From Clostridiaceae bacterium (GTDB taxonomy: Bacteria; Bacillota; Clostridia; Saccharofermentanales; Fastidiosipilaceae): a stretch of DNA of 6,231 bases. This document shows, one piece after another, positions 1-5,861 of this stretch. The translations under genes and the position numbers were made by a program. Below the pieces are notes generated by a model that searched no databases, was not told the origin of the DNA, and saw nothing but the letters and a program-made list of their open reading frames with translations. Position 1 is the first letter of the stretch; every line of letters starts with the position of its first letter. The stretch is from the NCBI GenBank assembly GCA_012514965.1, contig JAAYZH010000304.1, forward strand, positions 1 through 6,231, in the 5' to 3' direction.

Positions 1-1307
1 AAAATCGTCACATTCAGCGCAGAACCGTCGTTCAGCCTGAACGTCCGGGTGCCGGAGCCCTTGCCATAAGTGGTTTCGCCAATTAAAACAGCTTTGTCAT
101 AATCTCGCAGAGCGCCGCTAAAGAGTTCAGCTGCCGAAGCCGTACCTCCATTCACCAGGATGGCATAGCGCATGTCTTCCGGGACCATCATCTCGGCGTC
201 CGACGTCCAGGTCTCTGTCTCGATCTCACCGTCCTGGCGCCCCCGCGTAGTCGCAATGATGCCTTCAGGCAGGAGCAGGTCCAGCGTCTCAATCAGCGCC
301 TGGGCGCTGCCGCCGGGGTTGTTGCGCATATCGAAGACAATCTGGCTGGCTCCCTGATCGAGAAGCTCCTGCAGGCCGACCTTGAATTGCAAAGGCAAGG
401 TTTCGGCAAATTCGGTAATCTGCATGTAGCCGGTGATTTCGTCTATCATTCGCGTCTGAATCAGCTCTACGGTAACCCTCGCGCGAACAATTGAGAACGG
501 AATCTCTTCGCCTTCACGCCAGATCACCAGCTTCACTGTCGTTCCGTCCGGTCCTTTGACCGAGGTAGCCAGCTCCGTGGTATTGGTGAACTCCTCAGCG
601 GACCTGCCATCTACTGAGACGATAATATCGCCTGGCAAAAGGCCGTTCGCGGCTGCAGGTCCGTTCTCAAGGACCGAGACAAGTTCGAAACTACCGTTAT
701 CGAGCATCGTCACGGTAGCGCCGATTCCGGAATAATTTCCGCTCATGGATTCCGTGAATGATTGAAAATCCTCAGAAGTCATGTAATAGGTGTACTTGCT
801 ATCCATCGAGTTCACAACGCCTTCGGTCATGGCTTCGATTACTTCGCTCGGACTCAAGACTTTGTAGTAGTTGCCCCGTAAAACATTGATGACACTCGCC
901 AGCTTATCTGCCGCGGCTTTGGCAGCCGGATCTTCACTGTGGACAGATATACCCAAGTCACTGATATCCTGCCCGACCGGAACCGCAGCCCCTTTCGCTG
1001 TGCCCGGCAAAATACCTTGCGAGGCCAGACCCCAGGTCAGCGACAGCGTCATGACGAAGGTGAGAAAGACACTGACTAAGACCGGCAGCACAGCGCTCTT
1101 GCCTCGCTTGGGCGCAGTATAGGCGTTGCGGGACGGCATGGCCGGACCGCCTTGTGAGTAGGGAGGCTGAGCTTGCGGGGGCATACCTTGAGGACTTTGC
1201 CCTTGCGTTTGACGACCCTGTCCACCACCCTGAGCTTGCCAATTCTGATGTGTGTAACGAGGTTCGTCACCCGAGCCCTGCTGATTCTGTCCAGGCTGAT
1301 CGTTCAT
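1..1307 (-). CDS. ctpA: S41 family C-terminal processing protease with PDZ domain (3' end beyond window)
   Basis: Membrane-anchored serine protease of the CtpA/Prc type, which cuts or degrades extracytoplasmic proteins from their C-termini. The frame stays open from ATG at 1307 to the left edge, giving 435 residues; the C-terminus is missing. Seen in order: a hydrophilic Gln/Gly/Pro-rich tail (about 1-65), a basic stretch PKRGK then one membrane helix (about 71-95), a helical region (128-190), a PDZ domain (about 193-270, with the GLLPGDIIVSVDG motif at 222-234), and the S41 catalytic core. The core has DMRNNPGG (326-333), NGGTASAAE with putative nucleophile Ser391, and GETTYGKG with putative general base Lys416. 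The Ser-Lys spacing of 25 matches E. coli Prc/Tsp as I recall it. The PDZ domain normally senses substrate C-termini. The start is supported by GGAGAGG eight bases upstream. It lies after the hydrolase operon's terminator, so it is probably a separate unit; its substrate is unknown, though the neighbouring hydrolase is a candidate by inference. Confidence 0.95.
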   Translation of the reverse strand, partial: MNDQPGQNQQGSGDEPRYTHQNWQAQGGGQGRQTQGQSPQGMPPQAQPPYSQGGPAMPSRNAYTAPKRGKSAVLPVLVSVFLTFVMTLSLTWGLASQGILPGTAKGAAVPVGQDISDLGISVHSEDPAAKAAADKLASVINVLRGNYYKVLSPSEVIEAMTEGVVNSMDSKYTYYMTSEDFQSFTESMSGNYSGIGATVTMLDNGSFELVSVLENGPAAANGLLPGDIIVSVDGRSAEEFTNTTELATSVKGPDGTTVKLVIWREGEEIPFSIVRARVTVELIQTRMIDEITGYMQITEFAETLPLQFKVGLQELLDQGASQIVFDMRNNPGGSAQALIETLDLLLPEGIIATTRGRQDGEIETETWTSDAEMMVPEDMRYAILVNGGTASAAELFSGALRDYDKAVLIGETTYGKGSGTRTFRLNDGSALNVTI

Positions 1308-1396
1308 AATAATTTCCTCTCCAATTGTCCGCCGGCTGTAAAATACGGCTGAGACTGGCTGATATCTTCAATATTTCTCTATGATAATGCATAAAC
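1308..1396 (-). promoter_or_regulatory. Short leader region of the S41 gene; promoter expected but not clear
   Basis: Since a terminator closes the upstream operon, a promoter for the S41 gene is expected in this gap. I find only weak candidates: TTGTTT followed after 17 bases by AATATT, and TTGAAG followed after 20 bases by TATTTT. Neither is a good sigma-A match. Three GGCTG words (plus strand 1334-1338, 1347-1351, 1357-1361) lie in the leader without an obvious role. The assignment is by position more than by sequence. Confidence 0.25.
1316..1322 (-). promoter_or_regulatory. Ribosome binding site of the S41 protease gene
   Basis: On the minus strand GGAGAGG precedes the ATG at 1307 by eight bases. 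This fixes the start and keeps the Gln-rich tail and membrane anchor in the protein, rather than a later Met such as residue 42 or 57. Confidence 0.8.
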
Positions 1397-1434
1397 AAAA
1401 AAAATTCTGCCGTGCTTGCGAGAACAACGGCAGA
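1397..1434 (-). terminator. Intrinsic terminator after the M23 hydrolase gene
   Basis: Minus-strand hairpin with arms TCTGCCGT (1427-1434) and ACGGCAGA (1406-1413), forming an 8 bp GC-rich stem with a 13-base loop. Two bases after the stem comes a run of eight T (1397-1404). It begins 26 bases after the hydrolase stop codon and should end the regulator-ftsEX-hydrolase transcript. Some read-through into the S41 gene cannot be excluded. Confidence 0.88.
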
Positions 1435-1459
1435 TTTACGTAATCGTCACAAAATCTTC

Positions 1460-2914
1460 TTAACCAAAGAGGTAAGGATAGGGATTCACTGTGTCCAGTC
1501 TGGCCGCTTCGGGCGAGCCCGGCTTGCGCACTTCAAAATGGACATGACAGCCCGTTGAACTGCCGGTAGAACCCATCCCCCCGATCCGCTGTCCTTTTTG
1601 GACATACTGACCTACAGAGACGTTGATCGTTTTGAGATGCGCGTACAGTGTCTGCAGCCCATTGTCATGCTGGATCATCACGTAATTGGCATAACCATAG
1701 CCGCCGTAATTATAATTAGGAAGCGGGTACGAAACTCGAACGACGGTACCAGGCAAAGCCGCGACAATCGGATCATTGAAACTGCCGGGAAAGTCCAAGG
1801 CCGTGTGGAATTCACGCACACTCGGGTTAAGAGGGAAATTACGCCATCCGTAGTAGCTGCTGATGTATGTGTTGCCGGGCGCGGGAAATACCATACCGCT
1901 GGCAGATGCAGCGGGCGCAGAAGGCTTCTGTGTAATAACAGCCTGGGCTTTGCGGGTGGCTTCTGCCTGGGCTGCGCGGGTGGCTTCTGCCTGAGCTGCG
2001 CGGGTGGCTTCTGCACTGGCTGCGCGGGTGGCTTCCGCCTGGGCCGCGCGGGTAGCTTCGGCGCGGGCGGCGCGTGTGGCCTCGGCCTGCGCAGCAATAC
2101 TTGCGTTGATCTGGTTTTGGCGCGCATCTATACTGCTCTGCAGCGATTGATTCCAGTTGTATGACCCCTGCAACGCGCTTAGGTTTGACGAACGATTGGC
2201 CAGTTGTTCCTGGAGTATAGCAATGTCATTTTCCGTGATCGCAATTCCTTGGGACAAAAGCTCAATTTCCGCTTCTTTTTGTGCTACGAAGAGTTCGTAC
2301 TGCTTTTTGCTGTCCTCGGCTACCATCTTCTTGACTTCAGCCGTTTCGCGCGCCGCAGTGAGCTCTTCGAGAATCTGCTGGTCAGAGCGTCCAATCACAC
2401 TCAGCAGTTCGAGATTCGTAAAAAAGCCTGTTATTCCATCGGAATCCAGCAGGACCTCAAGCGGAGATTGTTTGCTGCGTTTGAACATAGCGATCAGGCG
2501 TTCTTCGTATTCGACTTGTTTGTCCGCGACTTCTTTACGCGCTGCCTCATACTCGGCAATTGCTCTATCCATAGCGGCCTTCGCTGCCGCCAGCTCAGCC
2601 ATCAAATTGTCGTATTCAACCTGGAGAATTTTGCCCTCACGCAGAAGTTCTTCGAGCTGCCCGGTGAGTGTATTGCTCTGCTGACGAAGAGAATTGACCT
2701 CGCTGCGAACTACGGCCATCTCTGCATCGATCTGAGCCTGTCTGGAGGCCAGCTCAGCTTCCTGACGACGCAGTTCTGCCAGCTCATCCTTCTGCTCCTG
2801 TGTAGAGAAGTCCTCGCCTCCGCTCTGGTTCGCCGAGAGCGGCCTCACGGGCCAGGTGATCGAAAATAGCAAGGTTATGGCCAGCATCAAGGCGGCTAAT
2901 GACTTCTTCTGCAT
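1460..2914 (-). CDS. Secreted coiled-coil murein endopeptidase, M23 family (FtsEX partner, PcsB/EnvC-like)
   Basis: 484-residue exported peptidoglycan hydrolase. Seen: a signal peptide (1-28; KK, hydrophobic core, probable cut after PLSA), a long coiled coil (about 36-250) interrupted near 140-185 by the sequence MFKRSKQSPLEVLLDS and FFTNLELLSVIGRSDQQ, an Ala/Glu/Thr/Arg repeat linker (277-324), a Ser/Pro/Ala spacer, and a C-terminal M23 (LytM) domain (about 340-484). The interruption resembles the conserved element of PcsB/EnvC-type proteins that contacts FtsX. The M23 motifs are intact: HTALD (His370, Asp374), YAHL (His426) and HVHFE (His457, His459), so the zinc site and catalytic histidines are present. 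The usual Gly of HxGxD is Ala372. By family knowledge it cleaves stem-peptide cross-links. It follows ftsX by 10 bases with a strong ribosome binding site, which fits a partner gated by FtsEX. EnvC normally has a degenerate M23 domain; this protein does not. Which peptide bond it cuts cannot be read from the sequence. Confidence 0.95.
   Translation of the reverse strand: MQKKSLAALMLAITLLFSITWPVRPLSANQSGGEDFSTQEQKDELAELRRQEAELASRQAQIDAEMAVVRSEVNSLRQQSNTLTGQLEELLREGKILQVEYDNLMAELAAAKAAMDRAIAEYEAARKEVADKQVEYEERLIAMFKRSKQSPLEVLLDSDGITGFFTNLELLSVIGRSDQQILEELTAARETAEVKKMVAEDSKKQYELFVAQKEAEIELLSQGIAITENDIAILQEQLANRSSNLSALQGSYNWNQSLQSSIDARQNQINASIAAQAEATRAARAEATRAAQAEATRAASAEATRAAQAEATRAAQAEATRKAQAVITQKPSAPAASASGMVFPAPGNTYISSYYGWRNFPLNPSVREFHTALDFPGSFNDPIVAALPGTVVRVSYPLPNYNYGGYGYANYVMIQHDNGLQTLYAHLKTINVSVGQYVQKGQRIGGMGSTGSSTGCHVHFEVRKPGSPEAARLDTVNPYPYLFG
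1943..2086 (-). repeat. Six 24-base tandem repeats encoding the AEATRAAQ linker
   Basis: Inside the M23 hydrolase gene, six in-frame 24-base units encode residues 277-324: AEATRAA followed by R, Q, S, Q or Q, with the last unit reading AEATRKAQ. A seventh degenerate unit (AVITQKPS) follows. The units nearest the M23 domain share long identical stretches (plus-strand word tgcgcgggtggcttctgc), while the outermost units differ at more third positions. This suggests growth by slippage or unequal recombination. The repeat joins the coiled coil to the catalytic domain. Confidence 0.95.
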
Positions 2915-2919
2915 GAATT

Positions 2920-2926
2920 CCTCCTT
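2920..2926 (-). promoter_or_regulatory. Ribosome binding site of the M23 hydrolase, overlapping the ftsX stop
   Basis: Minus strand reads TAAGGAGGAATTCATG. AAGGAGG is a near-perfect Shine-Dalgarno sequence five bases from the ATG, and its first two A residues belong to the ftsX stop codon TAA (2925-2927). Ribosomes ending ftsX are placed directly at the next start. Confidence 0.9.
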
Positions 2927-3818
2927 AGACGTTTACGTGTTTCCTGACCGAGATCGCGCTGCCTGCAGCTCCGACCAGACCCCCGGTCACAAGCAATATG
3001 GCCAGCACCGGCCAGATGAGTTTCGTCAAGGGCAACAAAGCCCAGGCACTGCTTAACTGTGTGTCTTGCATTGCCCAAGCATACACGCGAGTATATAGAT
3101 AAGCACCTACTCCCCACGCTATAATTGCTCCAATTATACCAGTGAACGCGCCTTCCAGTAAATAGGGCACGCGAATATAGCTATTTGTAGCTCCGACATA
3201 TTTCATAATCGCGATCTCTTCCGATCGGGCCAAAATCGAGATTCGTACCATGTTCGAAATAATCAGGAGTGAAATCAGCAAAAGGACAGCGACTGCGGCG
3301 AGTGTGGCCAAATTGACAGTCCGCGACGTGCTCGTAAGAAAGTCCAGGACATTCTTACTGTACTGAATGTCGTCGATACCGGGAAATGTCTCAATGTACA
3401 TCTGAAAACCATCAATTGCCTCCGGCCCGGCCAGCTGTACGGTAAACGAGTAAGGGAGTTTTTGCGGATCCAGACTGTCCAGCAGAGCCGCGTCCTCACC
3501 CAGAGTCTCACGATAGGCGTCGTAGTTTTGCTGCGGCGTCTGCAGACCATATTTAATTACATCGTCACTGCCAGCCAAAGCATTGTCTATCGCGGTGATT
3601 TCCTGCTCGCTTACCCCACTACGCAGCCAAATCTGCACAGGTGGTTCCGTGCCGATTTTGTCCACTATATAGTTTGCGTTCAACGAAAACATGATAAAGA
3701 TGCCAAGCACGCCAAGCATAAGCGTCACCGTCGTGATCGACGCGAAGCTGATCATGAGATGACGGGAGAAACCGCGCCCGGCCTCCTTAAAAATATTGCC
3801 AATGATATTTACTTTCAT
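2925..3818 (-). CDS. ftsX: Cell division protein FtsX, ABC-transporter-like permease subunit
   Basis: 297-residue integral membrane partner of FtsE. It carries no known substrate; in the family it transmits ATP-driven movement from FtsE to extracellular wall hydrolases. Seen: a short basic cytoplasmic N-terminus (1-20), TM1 (about 22-48), a large extracellular loop (about 49-165), TM2 (about 168-192), a cytoplasmic segment with the hallmark EIAIMKYVGATNSYIRVPYL and then LEG (201-223), TM3 (about 224-247), a short loop, and TM4 (about 266-288) with a basic end. Length and four-helix topology are normal for FtsX. The large loop is the expected docking site for the coiled coil encoded by the next gene. 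It starts two bases after the ftsE stop and has no proper ribosome binding site: GGAAGG lies about 18 bases away, inside ftsE. Expression therefore probably depends on ribosomes that have just finished ftsE. MKVNIIGNIFKEAGRGF is a typical FtsX start, so I keep this ATG. Confidence 0.97.
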   Translation of the reverse strand: MKVNIIGNIFKEAGRGFSRHLMISFASITTVTLMLGVLGIFIMFSLNANYIVDKIGTEPPVQIWLRSGVSEQEITAIDNALAGSDDVIKYGLQTPQQNYDAYRETLGEDAALLDSLDPQKLPYSFTVQLAGPEAIDGFQMYIETFPGIDDIQYSKNVLDFLTSTSRTVNLATLAAVAVLLLISLLIISNMVRISILARSEEIAIMKYVGATNSYIRVPYLLEGAFTGIIGAIIAWGVGAYLYTRVYAWAMQDTQLSSAWALLPLTKLIWPVLAILLVTGGLVGAAGSAISVRKHVNV

Positions 3819-3820
3819 AA

Positions 3821-4537
3821 TTAAGTCTGCAACATGCCTTCCGGATTGATTTCGCAGTACGCGTAGCCAGCCCTCTCTTCGTCGCGGATGACCACGCCGT
3901 TACGAACTTCGATCACTCGCTGCTTCATACGGTCTACGAGGTCGTGATCATGCGTACAAATCATTACAGTTGTACCCTCGCGGTTGATTTCTTTGAGTAC
4001 AGCCATAATCTGTTCGCTGGTGTCAGGGTCGAGATTACCGGTCGGTTCATCGGCCAGGAGGAGCTTGGGATTGTTCACAATGGCGCGGGCAATCGCGACT
4101 CTCTGCTGTTCGCCGCCCGAGAGCTCTGAAGGGCGCATCGCTGCCTTCTGGCGCAGACCGACCGTGCTTAGCACAATCGGAACCTGACGATTAATCTGCC
4201 GTTTGCTCGCTCCCACAATTTCCATGGCAAAGGCAACATTCTCGAAGACATTCTTCGTTTCAATCAAACGAAAATCCTGAAAGACCATGCCGATATTCCT
4301 GCGAACATAGGGAATCGCCCGTTGCTTGATACGCGTCAAGGAGGTCCCGCCCACGACAATTTCACCGGAATTGGCCTGCTCTTCGCAGGACAACAGCTTA
4401 ACCACCGTGGACTTCCCGGAACCGCTGGTTCCGATCACAAACACGAACTCTCCCGAATTGACATGAAAACTCACATTCCGCAAAGCCAGGGGGCTTTTTT
4501 TGGAATACGACATACTTACATTATGAAAATCTACCAT
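3821..4537 (-). CDS. ftsE: Cell division ATP-binding protein FtsE
   Basis: 238-residue cytoplasmic ATPase that pairs with FtsX at the inner face of the membrane. All ABC motifs are intact: Walker A GTSGSGKST (36-44), Q-loop Gln87 in VFQDFRL, signature LSGGEQQR (139-146), Walker B LLLADEP (159-165) with catalytic Glu164, D-loop GNLD (167-170), and switch His196 in CTHDHDL. The VFQDFRL and THDHDLVD forms are characteristic of FtsE rather than of LolD/MacB relatives, and the adjacent ftsX confirms it. The C-terminus (about 220-238, ending NPEGMLQT) is slightly longer than in common family members. The ATG at 4537 gives the usual opening VDFHNVSMSY. Its ribosome binding site AAGGAG is only about two bases from the ATG and overlaps the stop of the upstream regulator gene, which points to coupled initiation. 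An alternative start at Met9 would cut off the first beta strand and is unlikely. Confidence 0.98.
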   Translation of the reverse strand: MVDFHNVSMSYSKKSPLALRNVSFHVNSGEFVFVIGTSGSGKSTVVKLLSCEEQANSGEIVVGGTSLTRIKQRAIPYVRRNIGMVFQDFRLIETKNVFENVAFAMEIVGASKRQINRQVPIVLSTVGLRQKAAMRPSELSGGEQQRVAIARAIVNNPKLLLADEPTGNLDPDTSEQIMAVLKEINREGTTVMICTHDHDLVDRMKQRVIEVRNGVVIRDEERAGYAYCEINPEGMLQT

Positions 4538-4539
4538 AG

Positions 4540-4546
4540 CTCCTTA
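4540..4546 (-). promoter_or_regulatory. Stop/ribosome-binding-site overlap at the regulator-ftsE junction
   Basis: Minus strand reads TAA GGA GCT ATG. The TAA ends the regulator, and AAGGAG, sharing two bases with that stop, is the only Shine-Dalgarno candidate for ftsE. The distance from GGAG to ATG is two bases, shorter than usual, so efficient initiation may need ribosomes arriving from the regulator gene. Confidence 0.7.
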
Positions 4547-5653
4547 GTTGCGCCACCATTTGCTGGAGGGAGCGCTTGTTGAATCTTTCTCAAGAAATTC
4601 AAGGTATTGTCTAACCATAGACGCCAGCTTGAACAGGACTGCGTCGTCGAATGTACGCAAGTCCAGGGCGGTGATCTTCTCGACTTTGTCCAGACGATAG
4701 ACCAGCGTATTACGATGTACAAACAGCTGTCTGGAAGTCTCGGAACCGTTGAGGTTGTTCTCGAAGAATTTGTCGATGGTGACGAGCGTCTCATGATCCA
4801 GCGCTTCGTACGAGCCTTCAGGGAAGACTTCGTCAAGGAACATGTGACAAAGTGTGGGCGGCAGCTGATAGATCAGACGGCCAAGGCCCAGACTGTCATA
4901 GCGCATGATGTAATTATCCTGGCTGAAGATACCGCCGACCGTGAGCGCCAAGCTGGCTTCGCGATAGGACTTCGCGCAGTCTTTAAGGGTCTCAGCCGGC
5001 ATACCGATGCCGATAAAGACAGAGCTCATAGACTCGCTGTTCAGTGTGGCCAAAATATTGTCGGCCAAAGCATCGACCTGGCTGAGCTCATCACGATAGA
5101 ATTCTTTGACCAGCACAATATTCTCTTCGTCCATGGCCAAAACATGATCCATCTTGCGATTGGGGAAAAGGCTCTTCATGATCTCGAGACAGTCCAGACT
5201 GTTCTCTTCCTTGATCCTGACCAGATAGACCACGCGAAGTGCTGCGTAGGGAATACGATATTCACGTGCCTTGAGCGGAATATCACCGGGAAGTTCGTTC
5301 TCGAGAAGAATATTCTTGAGCAGAGCCTCACGGTCCGAATCCTTGTTGCCGTCACGCAAAGCGGCCGACATCCAATTGGACAACAGCTCAAGTTGTGTCT
5401 GCGAGTTGTGATCCGTGCCCTCGATAAAGCAAACATACTCCGGCGTTTCATCGCTGCCGAATTTACGATACGTGGTTTTGCCGGTCACAGCAAATAAATC
5501 CTCTGAGGTAAAAATCTCAGACGCTAATTTATCCACGCTCCCTACCCGGCTTGCATTCGTGCAGGCAATGACGGTACCGTCGGAATCCGTGACACCCGCC
5601 ACGCGCTCCAAAATACCTGCGGCATCGTGAATTACTTTAATGATATCTTCCAT
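4544..5653 (-). CDS. CdaR/PucR-family transcriptional regulator (C-terminal HTH_30)
   Basis: 369-residue putative DNA-binding regulator. Seen: an N-terminal region (1-100) beginning MEDIIKVIHDAAGILERVAG, which looks like a sensor domain (GVTDSDGTVIACTN at 20-33); a middle region (about 130-245) with GIGMPAETLKDCAKSYREAS at 216-235, as in the degenerate GGDEF-like domain of CdaR proteins; and a C-terminal helix-turn-helix (about 290-348) with FFENNLNGSETSRQLFVHRN and then TLVYRLDKVEKITALDLRTF. That last block is the hallmark of the PucR/CdaR family. Known members respond to sugar diacids, purine breakdown products or other small metabolites; the ligand here cannot be told. It heads the ftsEX operon, ending six bases before ftsE in the same frame, so it may control its own operon. 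ATG 5653 is chosen over an in-frame ATG at 5743 because it has AAAGGGAG seven bases upstream and because the sigma-A promoter at 5693-5722 lies between the two. Confidence 0.9.
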   Translation of the reverse strand: MEDIIKVIHDAAGILERVAGVTDSDGTVIACTNASRVGSVDKLASEIFTSEDLFAVTGKTTYRKFGSDETPEYVCFIEGTDHNSQTQLELLSNWMSAALRDGNKDSDREALLKNILLENELPGDIPLKAREYRIPYAALRVVYLVRIKEENSLDCLEIMKSLFPNRKMDHVLAMDEENIVLVKEFYRDELSQVDALADNILATLNSESMSSVFIGIGMPAETLKDCAKSYREASLALTVGGIFSQDNYIMRYDSLGLGRLIYQLPPTLCHMFLDEVFPEGSYEALDHETLVTIDKFFENNLNGSETSRQLFVHRNTLVYRLDKVEKITALDLRTFDDAVLFKLASMVRQYLEFLEKDSTSAPSSKWWRN

Positions 5654-5660
5654 AAAAAGT

Positions 5661-5668
5661 CTCCCTTT
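5661..5668 (-). promoter_or_regulatory. Ribosome binding site of the regulator gene
   Basis: Minus strand reads AAAGGGAGACTTTTTATG. AAAGGGAG stands seven bases before the ATG at 5653 and supports this start instead of the longer reading from 5743. Confidence 0.8.
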
Positions 5669-5692
5669 CACTTGGTGCGGAGTCTGCCTGCT

Positions 5693-5722
5693 ATTATAGC
5701 CTTTATTACAATAGTATTTCAA
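5693..5722 (-). promoter_or_regulatory. Sigma-A promoter of the regulator-ftsE-ftsX-hydrolase operon
   Basis: Minus strand has TTGAAA (5717-5722, five of six consensus bases) and a perfect TATAAT (5693-5698), separated by 18 bases. Transcription would begin near 5686, leaving a leader of about 33 bases before the ATG at 5653. It is the only good promoter I see upstream of ftsE. The spacer contains TATTGTAATA, a short imperfect palindrome that could be an operator, though this is weak. Confidence 0.82.
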
Positions 5723-5830
5723 GGTTATTTCGATATGTAACAATGGCAGAATTCAATTGGAGCAGCAGTGTGTCTATTCAGGCTCCTATGCTCCATTCGG
5801 CAAGCTTATCCATATTTGCTTCTATTGTAC
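5723..5830. other. Intergenic spacer without a recognised gene
   Basis: Between the terminator of the transporter gene and the -35 box of the regulator promoter there are about 108 bases. I find no gene, RNA or convincing hairpin. An upstream control site for the ftsEX operon could lie here, since A/T-rich sequence continues above the -35 box. Confidence 0.5.
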
Positions 5831-5861
5831 AAAAAAAGAGAGGTTCCCGCTCGAACCTCTC
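5831..5861 (-). terminator. Intrinsic terminator after the sugar-transporter ATPase gene
   Basis: Minus-strand hairpin with arms GAGAGGTTC (5853-5861) and GAACCTCTC (5838-5846), a perfect 9 bp stem with a six-base loop, directly followed by seven T (5831-5837). It lies about 60 bases past the stop at 5920 and separates the transporter gene from the ftsEX operon. Confidence 0.93.

Noticed and set aside
958..1242. Minus-strand frame of 94 codons overlapping the start of the S41 protease
   Set aside because: It is a shifted reading of the protease's N-terminal region; the protease frame continues into PDZ and S41 motifs.
1334..1361. Three GGCTG words as an operator array
   Set aside because: Spacings of 13 and 10 bases are irregular and the word is too short to stand out by itself.
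1943..2086. Tandem repeat considered as a CRISPR array
   Set aside because: Units are contiguous without spacers, are in frame with a gene and encode a regular octapeptide.
1678..2127. Pro/Arg/Lys-rich minus-strand frame across the M23 gene
   Set aside because: It is the repeat region read in another frame, which gives an artificial PPA-QK pattern; the M23 frame has a signal peptide and catalytic motifs.
1598..2164. Plus-strand frame with Gly/Cys-rich CAGGF repeats
   Set aside because: Antisense reading of the 24-base repeat; it resembles a low-complexity protein only because the repeat is translated backwards.
4607..5497. Long plus-strand open frame (296 codons) opposite the regulator
   Set aside because: It mirrors the regulator's codons on the other strand; the regulator has clear family motifs, while this frame has no recognisable domain and runs against every accepted gene.
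5654..5743. N-terminal extension of the regulator from an ATG at 5743 (30 extra residues)
   Set aside because: The extra segment covers a good sigma-A promoter and leader, lacks a ribosome binding site, and has a sequence unlike a protein domain start; ATG 5653 has a proper site.
5759..5794. GGAGC/GCTCC inverted words as a possible hairpin or riboswitch part
   Set aside because: Arms are only five bases with a long loop and no T run; the words also occur as a direct repeat, and no riboswitch core is recognisable.
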